A stretch of DNA of 5,185 nucleotides from Ruminococcus sp. UBA3286 (GCA_002362135.1 DETO01000128.1:1-5185), one strand, 5' to 3'; positions 1-5,161 are shown, counted from the stretch's first letter. Notes: generated by a model not told the origin, from the sequence alone. Numbers and translations are program-made.

Positions 1-17
1 TATAGGTTAGTGCGTAT

Positions 18-57
18 GGGACAGCGTCCCCCTTGCATAAAGCGTCACAAGTAAAAA
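18..57. repeat. Dispersed palindromic repeat, copy 1 (truncated)
   Basis: This copy has a 5-bp hairpin core, GGGAC (18-22), loop AGC (23-25) and GTCCC (26-30), followed 16 bases later by ACAAGTAAAAA (47-57). The same arrangement recurs at 3548-3585: identical core and loop, a 14-base gap, and the identical ACAAGTAAAAA. Similarity may run on to a GATT at 62-65, which reaches the prfB stop codon. The outer left arm (TTAAG in copy 2) is absent here, although CCTT remains on the right, so this copy looks truncated at its left side. It lies just beyond the prfB stop. In the prfB direction no T-run follows the hairpin, so it is not a typical intrinsic terminator. Only two copies are visible, so membership of a genome-wide family is inferred. 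Confidence 0.7.
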
Positions 58-63
58 AATCGA

Positions 64-1176
64 TTATAATGTACCATGTGAAAGAGATTTCAGATAGGCG
101 TTGATAAATCCGTCGATATCGCCGTCCATAACAGCCTGAATATTGCCGTTTTCAAATCCTGTGCGATGATCCTTTGCAAGCGTATAGGGCATGAATACAT
201 ATGATCTTATCTGACTGCCCCATGCTATCTCGCGCTGAACGCCCTTGATGTCCTCGATCTTTTCAAGATGCTCGCGCTCCTTTATCTCTACCAGTTTTGA
301 ACGGAGCATTTTCATGGCGTAATCCTTATTCTGATACTGGCTTCGCTGGGTCTGGCATGAAACAACGATTCCCGTCGGCTTATGGATAAGGCGTACTGCG
401 GAGCTGGTCTTATTAACTTTCTGACCGCCTGCGCCGCTTGAACGGTAAACTTCCATTTCGATATCTTCGTCGCGTATCTCGACTTCGATAGAATCGTCGA
501 TCTCAGGCATAACTTCGAGAGCCGCGAATGAAGTATGACGTCTGCCGGAAGAATCGAAAGGCGAGATTCGCACAAGACGATGAACGCCCGACTCGGATTT
601 CATATAGCCGTATGCGTTTTCGCCCTCAATAAGAATAGAAGCGGATTTTACGCCTGCGTCGTCGCCGTCGAGGTAATCCATGAGAGTGACTTTGTAGTTA
701 TGACGTTCAGCCCACATATTGTACATTCTGTAGAGCATTTCCGTCCAGTCCTGAGCCTCCGTGCCGCCTGCGCCTGCATGGAAAGTGAGGATTGCGTTTG
801 AATTGTCGTATTCTCCCGTAAGAAGAGTGGAAAGCTTTTCGTCCTCAAGCTTCGCCTTGAATGCGGCGGCTTCCGATTTTATTTCGTCAACGGAACTTTC
901 GTCGTCCTCCTCAATTGAAAGCTCGATAAGCGTTATCGTATCTTCAAGCTGATCGTTAAGCCTGTTGAATCGCTCTATTTTACGCTCAAGGGACTTAGTC
1001 TCCTGCAAAACTTTTTGTGAATTTTCGAGATCGTCCCAAAAGCCCTCGCGCGCGGTTTCCGCATTAAGTTCCTCGATTCTTTCTTTGGCGGCTTTTATCG
1101 CGAGTACGTCGGAAAGTTCTTCCATTTCCTTGCGGTAGCCGATCATTTCAAGTCTGAGTTCGTCAAGAATAATCAT
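64..1176 (-). CDS. prfB: Peptide chain release factor 2 (RF2)
   Basis: RF2 recognises UAA and UGA stop codons in the ribosomal A site and triggers hydrolysis of the finished peptide from its tRNA. The 370-residue product matches the usual family length of about 365. An N-terminal helical domain covers roughly residues 1-115. The conserved GTEAQDW is at 138-144. The stop-codon-reading tripeptide SPF is at 205-207, which distinguishes RF2 from RF1 (PxT). The catalytic GGQ loop is at 250-252 within SSGAGGQKVN, and GSQIRSYV at 320-327 is a C-terminal hallmark. The ATG at 1176 is chosen because AAAGGA (1185-1190) sits 8 bases upstream. The reading frame is continuous. In E. coli prfB an in-frame UGA requiring a +1 frameshift occurs near codon 26. 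Here the corresponding segment (about residues 21-32, before KERIEELNAE) is read straight through. The gene has its own promoter and is divergent from the zinc-ribbon gene. Confidence 0.98.
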   Translation of the reverse strand: MIILDELRLEMIGYRKEMEELSDVLAIKAAKERIEELNAETAREGFWDDLENSQKVLQETKSLERKIERFNRLNDQLEDTITLIELSIEEDDESSVDEIKSEAAAFKAKLEDEKLSTLLTGEYDNSNAILTFHAGAGGTEAQDWTEMLYRMYNMWAERHNYKVTLMDYLDGDDAGVKSASILIEGENAYGYMKSESGVHRLVRISPFDSSGRRHTSFAALEVMPEIDDSIEVEIRDEDIEMEVYRSSGAGGQKVNKTSSAVRLIHKPTGIVVSCQTQRSQYQNKDYAMKMLRSKLVEIKEREHLEKIEDIKGVQREIAWGSQIRSYVFMPYTLAKDHRTGFENGNIQAVMDGDIDGFINAYLKSLSHGTL

Positions 1177-1184
1177 ATTATTTT

Positions 1185-1190
1185 TCCTTT
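1185..1190 (-). promoter_or_regulatory. Ribosome binding site of prfB
   Basis: AAAGGA on the minus strand ends 8 bases before the ATG at 1176. This supports that start over the internal ATG at residue 11, which has no comparable site. The motif also lies inside a possible 7-codon upstream frame (1196-1173) whose UGA overlaps the prfB start codon. Confidence 0.85.
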
Positions 1191-1211
1191 CAGCATAGTA
1201 AAAAATTACTT

Positions 1212-1244
1212 TATCAGAAACATTATACCATATTTTTTCTGATA
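1212..1244. promoter_or_regulatory. Perfect 9-bp inverted repeat spanning the prfB promoter (candidate operator)
   Basis: TATCAGAAA (1212-1220) and TTTCTGATA (1236-1244) are exact reverse complements, separated by 15 bases and centred at about 1228. One arm fills part of the spacer between the -35 and -10 boxes of the prfB promoter. The other covers the expected transcription start near 1215, and the -10 box lies between them. This placement suits a dimeric repressor, but no regulator family is recognised from the half-site. In the prfB transcript only one arm would be present, so it does not form an RNA hairpin from this promoter. Confidence 0.45.
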
Positions 1245-1250
1245 CTGCAA
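1222..1250 (-). promoter_or_regulatory. Sigma-A-type promoter for prfB
   Basis: On the minus strand, TTGCAG (-35, 1250-1245) is followed by a 17-base spacer and a perfect TATAAT (-10, 1227-1222), with a TG extended -10 one base upstream of the box. Transcription is expected to start near 1215, giving a leader of about 40 bases. A T-rich tract at 1251-1270 separates this -35 from that of the opposite promoter and could act as an A-tract UP element. Confidence 0.85.
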
Positions 1251-1268
1251 TATTTTTTTTGTTTTTTC

Positions 1269-1297
1269 TTGCAAATTAAGGCGATATATGTTAATAT
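1269..1297 (+). promoter_or_regulatory. Sigma-A-type promoter for the zinc-ribbon/TPM operon
   Basis: TTGCAA (-35, 1269-1274) lies 17 bases upstream of TAATAT (-10, 1292-1297). A TG at 1289-1290 makes an extended -10. Start of transcription is expected near 1304. Its -35 is 18 bases from the divergent prfB -35, so the two promoters are back to back and could interfere with each other or be co-regulated. Confidence 0.8.
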
Positions 1298-1307
1298 AAA
1301 TTAAGAG

Positions 1308-1332
1308 TGAGCGAGCAATACATCGCTGCTCA
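1308..1332 (+). promoter_or_regulatory. 5' leader stem-loop of the zinc-ribbon/TPM mRNA
   Basis: TGAGC (1308-1312) pairs with GCTCA (1328-1332) and AGC (1314-1316) with GCT (1325-1327). This gives an 8-bp stem with one bulged G at 1313 and an 8-base loop (1317-1324). It sits at the predicted 5' end of the transcript and ends 8 bases before the ribosome binding site. A simple role protecting the 5' end of the mRNA is plausible. It resembles no riboswitch class known to me. Confidence 0.4.
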
Positions 1333-1340
1333 ATAAGATA

Positions 1341-1346
1341 AAGGAG
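1341..1346 (+). promoter_or_regulatory. Ribosome binding site that fixes a TTG start
   Basis: AAGGAG is followed by 8 bases and TTG at 1355. The ATG at 1347-1349 is out of frame with the protein and too close to the site, so the TTG is the likely initiator. The protein then begins MDASIYKCPNC, placing the first zinc ribbon at the very N-terminus as is usual for this kind of protein. Confidence 0.85.
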
Positions 1347-1354
1347 ATGTTTTA

Positions 1355-2413
1355 TTGGACGCTTCAATATATAAATGTCCGAACTGCGACGCTGAACTTG
1401 TATTCGATCCGCAGTCCCAGCAGGTAAATTGTCTTTACTGCCGCAGTACGTTCACAATGGAACATATTAAGGAATTGTACGGAGATATCGTTCCGCCGAC
1501 CGAGCCTGTTCAGGAAAATACATCGGCTGACGATAATGACAGCCATGCGAATCTGTATCACTGCTCGACCTGCGGTGCGGATATAATCGCGGACGCCGAA
1601 ACAACGGCTACGTTCTGCTATTATTGCCATAATCCCGTAATTCTTGCAGGCAGACTGACAGGCGGATACAAGCCGTCGAAGATAATCGGTTTTCAGATAA
1701 CGAAGGAGCAGGCTGTCAGCGCGTTCAGAACATGGTGCGGTTCAAAAAAATTCATACCGTCGGATTTTAAATCAGACAGACAGCTTGAAAAAATGACGGG
1801 GCTTTACGTGCCTTTCTGGGTTGCGGATTGTCAGGTCAGGGCGGATTACCGCGCCATCGGAAAAAAGATACGCCGATGGTCGTCGGGCAGCTACCGCTAT
1901 ACGGAAACTTCAGAGTATTCCGTTGAGAGATGCGCCGATATAATCGCAAAGGGAATCCCTGCCGACGGCGAAAGCAAAATAGAAGATCTGCTTATGGAAT
2001 CCATAGAGCCTTACGATTACAGCGCGCTGAAAGATTTTTCAATGGCGTATTTCAGCGGATTTTACGCGGATAAATACGACGTTGACAAAGCGGGAGTTTT
2101 TCCGAGAATACGCGAAAGAGCCTCCGAAGCCGGAAAAAGCGTTATCAGGGAAAGCGTCGGCGGTTATAGTGTGATGAACGTTCAGAATGAATCGTACAAT
2201 ATTGCCAAAACCGATTGGCAGTACATAATGCTGCCCGTCTGGTTCATGACTTATCAGTATAAGGGAAAAATGTACGAATTTGCAATAAACGGTCAGACAG
2301 GCAAGCTTGCGGGAACTCCTCCCCTCGATAAAAAGAAGCTTCTGCGTTTTTCGGCTATTATTGGCGCAGCGATCGCTTTTATAATATTTTTGGGAGGACA
2401 GATGCTTATATGA
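1355..2413 (+). CDS. Membrane-anchored double zinc-ribbon protein (TFIIB-type zinc ribbon, YdjG-like)
   Basis: The 352-residue product has two CxxC...CxxC zinc ribbons: C8, C11, C26, C29 and C70, C73, C88, C91. A low-complexity acidic linker (about 48-64) separates them. A long soluble domain follows (about 105-325) and ends in LPVWFMTYQYKGKMYEFA and NGQTGKLAG (292-320), segments I associate with this zinc-ribbon family. One C-terminal membrane helix spans about 329-350 with almost nothing beyond it, so it is probably tail-anchored with the ribbons in the cytoplasm. Such proteins are often mislabelled as replication or TFIIB proteins. The coupled TPM gene points to an envelope role like B. 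subtilis YdjG, which works with YdjH and PspA. It uses a TTG start and ends in an ATGA overlap with the next gene. The molecular activity is not known from sequence. Confidence 0.88.
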   Translation: MDASIYKCPNCDAELVFDPQSQQVNCLYCRSTFTMEHIKELYGDIVPPTEPVQENTSADDNDSHANLYHCSTCGADIIADAETTATFCYYCHNPVILAGRLTGGYKPSKIIGFQITKEQAVSAFRTWCGSKKFIPSDFKSDRQLEKMTGLYVPFWVADCQVRADYRAIGKKIRRWSSGSYRYTETSEYSVERCADIIAKGIPADGESKIEDLLMESIEPYDYSALKDFSMAYFSGFYADKYDVDKAGVFPRIRERASEAGKSVIRESVGGYSVMNVQNESYNIAKTDWQYIMLPVWFMTYQYKGKMYEFAINGQTGKLAGTPPLDKKKLLRFSAIIGAAIAFIIFLGGQMLI

Positions 2414-3303
2414 AGAGAATATTTAGTGCGGCGATAATATTTATTACGCTGATGTTTATGATTCCCGCTGCGTCGGCGTCGGAATTTTCGGTAAGCGCAG
2501 ATTCGGCTGTATCGGGATTTATTGACGACGCCGATATTTTTTCCGACGACGAGGAAGAAGTGCTGAATAAATTTATTGACGAAACTTCCGAAAAGCTTGA
2601 TCTTAACATAATTATATGTGCGGCAGGTTCTCGTCTGAGCGCTTCCGATTATCAGAAAGAGGAATTTTCCGAGAACTGTTATAACGATATGTTTGGAAAA
2701 AACACCGACGGCGTATTTTATTTTATGGATCTTACGGGCGATTCGCCTGCTTATGATTTTATTTTCACAAGCGGAAAGGCAGTGCCGTTTTATGAAAAAA
2801 AAGTTGACAGAATGTTCGATGAAATTTTCGCTTATATGCCGCCGTCGTCAGTTTCGGATTACTCATACCACACGGACGAACTGATAAATGCCGCGCTGAC
2901 TTTTTTGAAGGAGCTTGAAAAATACGACCGCTCCGACGACGTGGTTTCTTATTATGACGACGTGACTGACGAATATTACAAATATAAGAACGGAAAGACC
3001 GTGATAAAAAAAGGACCTCCGCCGAGCAGGAGACTTTTTCCGCTTGTTTACGCATTGCCGATCGGTTTTGTAGTTGCTCTGGTATATTACTGTTCAACGA
3101 AAAGCAAGTACAAGTTTAAATTTTCGGCGAATCCGCGCGTATATGTTGCCAATAATGAATCATCGTTCAGCCGCAGAGCTGATAATTTCATACGAACTTA
3201 TACGACAAAAACAAAGATAGAAACGTCGTCGGGTTCGCGCAGTTCGCATCATAGCAGCGGCGGAGGCGGTTCTCATCATCATGGCGGGGGCAGACATAGA
3301 TAG
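2410..3303 (+). CDS. Secreted/membrane-anchored TPM-domain protein (YdjH-like) with His/Gly-rich tail
   Basis: The 297-residue product starts with a signal peptide (MKRIF, then a hydrophobic core, likely cleaved after ASA at 21-23). A TPM-type domain (TLP18.3/Psb32/MOLO-1 fold) follows at about 36-170, with FIDDADIFSDDEEE at 37-50 and DGVFYFMDLTGD at 100-111. A membrane helix at about 209-228 is followed by basic residues (K231, K233, K235, K237). This predicts the TPM domain outside the cell and a 69-residue cytoplasmic tail. The tail ends in Ser/Gly with His at 280, 281, 289-291 and 296. TPM proteins often end Gly-rich, and the His content is notable. Translation is coupled to the upstream zinc-ribbon gene by a 4-base overlap; GGAGG at 2393-2397 is 12 bases from the ATG. 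The two products probably form a membrane complex. Enzymatic activity cannot be inferred. Confidence 0.85.
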   Translation: MKRIFSAAIIFITLMFMIPAASASEFSVSADSAVSGFIDDADIFSDDEEEVLNKFIDETSEKLDLNIIICAAGSRLSASDYQKEEFSENCYNDMFGKNTDGVFYFMDLTGDSPAYDFIFTSGKAVPFYEKKVDRMFDEIFAYMPPSSVSDYSYHTDELINAALTFLKELEKYDRSDDVVSYYDDVTDEYYKYKNGKTVIKKGPPPSRRLFPLVYALPIGFVVALVYYCSTKSKYKFKFSANPRVYVANNESSFSRRADNFIRTYTTKTKIETSSGSRSSHHSSGGGGSHHHGGGRHR

Positions 3304-3313
3304 CGGCAAAAAA

Positions 3314-3341
3314 GTGAATAGTGAATGATGAATAGTGAAAT
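3314..3341. repeat. Four tandem heptamers (GTGAATA type)
   Basis: GTGAATA, GTGAATG, ATGAATA and GTGAAAT follow each other without gaps, 11 bases after the TPM stop codon. The 7-base period and the noncoding position fit a short tandem repeat of the kind seen between genes in some Firmicutes. A function is not evident. Confidence 0.75.
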
Positions 3342-3457
3342 CTACAGTAAAATTACCACGTGATTTTTCGCGCGGAAATCAATTTTGCTATGCTGTTTTA
3401 TTTAAGTGGAACTATTCTCTTGAATTCATGTTTAGGAAATCGTTCTTGAAATCTATT

Positions 3458-3500
3458 TTAATTAATTTTCGTACCCCTTGTGGGTACGAAAATTAATTAA
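3458..3500. repeat. 19-bp perfect inverted repeat, 5-base loop
   Basis: The arm at 3458-3476 (TTAATTAATTTTCGTACCC) is exactly complementary to 3482-3500, with loop CTTGT at 3477-3481. The stem has a GC-rich top and an AT-rich base. Neither strand has a following T-run, so it is not a typical intrinsic terminator, but a stem this long could still stop transcription or protect mRNA 3' ends. It is the leftmost of three hairpins packed into about 110 bases, suggesting part of a repeat or mobile-element remnant. Confidence 0.85.
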
Positions 3501-3510
3501 TATTGGGATT

Positions 3511-3533
3511 CTTAAGGGACTATGTCCCTTAAG
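3511..3533. repeat. 10-bp palindromic hairpin with TAT loop
   Basis: CTTAAGGGAC (3511-3520) and GTCCCTTAAG (3524-3533) are perfect complements around the 3-base loop TAT. The hairpin is closely related to the one at 3543-3565: both have TTAA, then G:C pairs, then AC at the apex. This one has three G:C pairs and the other four, with the change matched in both arms. Confidence 0.85.
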
Positions 3534-3542
3534 CAGGGAATT

Positions 3543-3565
3543 TTAAGGGGACAGCGTCCCCTTAA
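3543..3565. repeat. 10-bp palindromic hairpin with AGC loop
   Basis: TTAAGGGGAC (3543-3552) and GTCCCCTTAA (3556-3565) pair perfectly around AGC. The apex (GGGAC, AGC, GTCCC) is identical to that at 18-30. It forms the hairpin end of the repeat copy that continues to 3585. Confidence 0.85.
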
Positions 3566-3585
3566 TAATGCCATACAAGTAAAAA
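3548..3585. repeat. Dispersed palindromic repeat, copy 2
   Basis: Core GGGAC, AGC, GTCCC (3548-3560), then 14 bases, then ACAAGTAAAAA (3575-3585), matching copy 1 at 18-57 in order, orientation and approximate spacing. Read on the minus strand, both copies run ACTTGT, a 3-base variable block, GC, one base, TTAT, one or two bases, then AAGGGG and the hairpin. That is more than shared hairpin symmetry would explain, so the two are probably homologous. Confidence 0.7.
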
Positions 3586-3616
3586 TTGATTTGCGTGGAT
3601 TTTTTCGAAAAAAATA

Positions 3617-3645
3617 GTGACAAATGGGAAATAATGTGTTATAAT
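3617..3645 (+). promoter_or_regulatory. Sigma-A-type promoter for nadB
   Basis: GTGACA (-35, 3617-3622), a 17-base spacer and a perfect TATAAT (-10, 3640-3645) with a TG extended -10 at 3637-3638. Transcription should start near 3652. That would place the upstream in-frame ATG at 3650 before or at the start site and so argues for initiation at 3680. Confidence 0.82.
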
Positions 3646-3664
3646 ATAAATGATAATCTATTTT

Positions 3665-3670
3665 AAAGGA
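3665..3670 (+). promoter_or_regulatory. Ribosome binding site that decides the nadB start
   Basis: AAAGGA ends 9 bases before the ATG at 3680. The open frame extends to an ATG at 3650, but that one has no ribosome binding site and overlaps the expected transcription start. The dinucleotide-binding fold begins immediately after the 3680 start, as usual for this enzyme. Confidence 0.85.
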
Positions 3671-3679
3671 CGTGTTGTT

Positions 3680-5137
3680 ATGTCTGTAAATTATGATGTT
3701 GTTATTGCCGGATGCGGTGCGGCAGGTCTTTACGCCGCATTGAATCTTCCGTCGGAATTGAATATCCTCATTCTCTGCAAAAGAGAACTTCCGCTCTGCA
3801 ATTCCATGCTCGCTCAGGGCGGTATTGCGGGAGTTTATGATTCGCCCTCCGACAACATTCAGTTTCATCAGAATGATACTCTCGTTGCCGGCAGTTTTAA
3901 AAATAATGTGGAAGCCGTTCACACTCTCGTCAGCGAAGCGGCTCATGATTTAAAGAAAATAATTGATCTGGGCGTGGAATTCGATAAGAACCCCGACGGC
4001 TCATATCACCGCACCCTTGAGGGCGGTCACAGTCATCACCGCATTTTTCATCGCGCCGATTCAACAGGCAAGGAGATAACTACGACTCTCCTTGAAAATG
4101 TCCGCAGACTTTCCAATGTCACTATCATGGAAAATACTTTTATGTGTTCTGCAAAGAAAACTGCTACGGGCTATTCTGCATTCCTGAAAGATGCCGATGA
4201 TAATTATTCCACGGTAAACTGCCATTTTATGATACTTGCAACGGGCGGTATCGGCAGGGTTTATCAGTATACGACGAACTCCGCGATAGCTACGGGCGAC
4301 GGAATCACTTTTGCTTATGAAATGGGCGCGAAGATCAAGAATCTCAGCTATGTTCAGTTCCACCCGACGGCGTTCAATAACCGTGCGACGCGCGAATGCT
4401 TCCTTATTTCCGAAGCTGTGCGCGGCGAGGGAGCATATCTGCTGAACTGCCATAAGGAGCGTTTCATGCATAATTACGACAAGCGTCTTGAACTTGCTCC
4501 GCGCGATGTGGTTTCCCATGCGATAATTCTGGAATCGCGCAAGCAGAATTCTACTGATTTTTACCTTGATATAAGTTATAAGGACAGCGAATTCCTGAAA
4601 AAACGCTTCCCCATGATCTATAAAAATCTTCTGGAACAGGGCTGGGATCTCACCAAAGGGCCTGTGCCGATATTCCCGTGTCAGCATTATCTCATGGGCG
4701 GAATCGACGTTGACGGAAATTCCGAGACCACTTTGCCTAATCTCTATGCCTGCGGAGAATGCTCGCACACGGGCGTTCACGGAAGCAACCGTCTTGCAAG
4801 CAATTCTTTGCTGGAGGCTCTCGTATTTTCACGCCGCGCCGCGGAAAATATCATTTCCAAACTTGAAAGTGTTCCGAAGAATTTTGAAGAAGCTGAATTT
4901 GACGCAAATCTCGGCGGCGAGCATATTCCCGCAGGAATCCGCACGGAAACCCGCAAAATTATGCAGAACAGCTATTTTGTAATTCCTGATAAGGAAGCCG
5001 CTGCCGAGGGATTGAAGCGTATTGAAGAGATACGCCGCGATCTGCTCAGCGGAAAATACGTGATCGACGCCGACTATGTTCTTGCAAAATCTATAGTTAC
5101 GGTGGCGTATATCATATTGAACGAAGTTATTTTATGA
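3680..5137 (+). CDS. nadB: L-aspartate oxidase
   Basis: NadB is a cytoplasmic FAD enzyme that oxidises L-aspartate to iminoaspartate using fumarate or oxygen. NadA then converts the product to quinolinate for NAD synthesis. The 485-residue product has the FAD-binding GCGAAG at 11-16, SMLAQGGIAG at 42-51, EGGHSHHRIFH at 114-124 and LATGGIG at 186-192. The family's active-site motifs are QFHPT (H228), SEAVRGEGA (R248), CQHYLMGG (H336) and GSNRLASNSLLEA (R371). The Glu of EGGHS helps separate aspartate oxidases from fumarate reductase/succinate dehydrogenase flavoproteins; the residue before it is Leu rather than the common Arg. A C-terminal helical region begins near 415 but stops at NEVIL, before the ESRGxH segment that ends longer homologues (E. 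coli, about 540 residues). It is the first gene after its own promoter. nadA and nadC are not seen in the window. Confidence 0.94.
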   Translation: MSVNYDVVIAGCGAAGLYAALNLPSELNILILCKRELPLCNSMLAQGGIAGVYDSPSDNIQFHQNDTLVAGSFKNNVEAVHTLVSEAAHDLKKIIDLGVEFDKNPDGSYHRTLEGGHSHHRIFHRADSTGKEITTTLLENVRRLSNVTIMENTFMCSAKKTATGYSAFLKDADDNYSTVNCHFMILATGGIGRVYQYTTNSAIATGDGITFAYEMGAKIKNLSYVQFHPTAFNNRATRECFLISEAVRGEGAYLLNCHKERFMHNYDKRLELAPRDVVSHAIILESRKQNSTDFYLDISYKDSEFLKKRFPMIYKNLLEQGWDLTKGPVPIFPCQHYLMGGIDVDGNSETTLPNLYACGECSHTGVHGSNRLASNSLLEALVFSRRAAENIISKLESVPKNFEEAEFDANLGGEHIPAGIRTETRKIMQNSYFVIPDKEAAAEGLKRIEEIRRDLLSGKYVIDADYVLAKSIVTVAYIILNEVIL

Positions 5138-5150
5138 GTGATCTGCGCAT

Positions 5151-5157
5151 AAGGAGG
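5151..5157 (+). promoter_or_regulatory. Strong ribosome binding site for the gene starting at 5162
   Basis: AAGGAGG matches the full anti-Shine-Dalgarno complement and lies 4 bases before the ATG at 5162. It favours that start over the ATG at 5134, which overlaps the nadB stop (ATGA) and opens a different frame without its own site. Confidence 0.75.
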
Positions 5158-5161
5158 AATT

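Larger units (their letters stand above)
3304..3679. other. Noncoding interval rich in structured repeats
   Basis: This 376-base stretch contains no convincing gene. From left to right it holds a heptamer tandem repeat (3314-3341), an AT-rich unassigned segment (3342-3457) in which I see nothing certain, and a 19-bp-stem hairpin (3458-3500). Two related 10-bp-stem hairpins follow (3511-3533 and 3543-3565), then a second copy of the dispersed repeat (3548-3585), the nadB promoter (3617-3645) and the nadB ribosome binding site (3665-3670). No classical hairpin-plus-T-run terminator follows the TPM gene, so transcription may end at one of these hairpins or be Rho-dependent. Confidence 0.8.

Noticed and set aside
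51..60. T-run (minus strand) after the prfB stop as an intrinsic terminator
   Set aside because: No stable GC-containing hairpin precedes the run; the nearby hairpin at 18-30 lies after it in the prfB direction.
535..952. Plus-strand open frames at 535-801 and 761-952 within prfB
   Set aside because: Both are antisense shadows of the RF2 gene without domains or start signals.
1355..2413. Zinc ribbons read as evidence of a TFIIB-like transcription or phage replication factor
   Set aside because: There are no cyclin-like or helicase domains, and the C-terminal membrane anchor and TPM partner fit an envelope protein instead.
3316..3417. GAATAGT at 3316-3322 and ACTATTC at 3411-3417 as terminal inverted repeats of a miniature element
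   Set aside because: Only 7 bases match and the motif is already repeated within the heptamer array, so chance is likely.
3617..3640. NiaR-type NAD repressor site over the nadB promoter (TGACA ... TGTGT)
   Set aside because: The second half does not mirror the first well and the TGACA is part of the -35 box, so I cannot support an operator.
3650..3679. Upstream ATG that would add 10 residues to NadB
   Set aside because: It coincides with the predicted transcription start, has no ribosome binding site, and the extension (MIIYFKGRVV) is not family-like.
3512..3946. 144-codon minus-strand open frame covering the hairpins and the nadB start
   Set aside because: Its C-terminal part is a translation of the palindromic repeats and the rest is antisense to nadB; it would also overlap the nadB promoter. 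No protein features are seen.
4061..4780. 239-codon open frame on the minus strand inside nadB
   Set aside because: It lies fully antisense to a well-conserved enzyme, has no recognisable domain or ribosome binding site, and its openness is explained by nadB codon bias.
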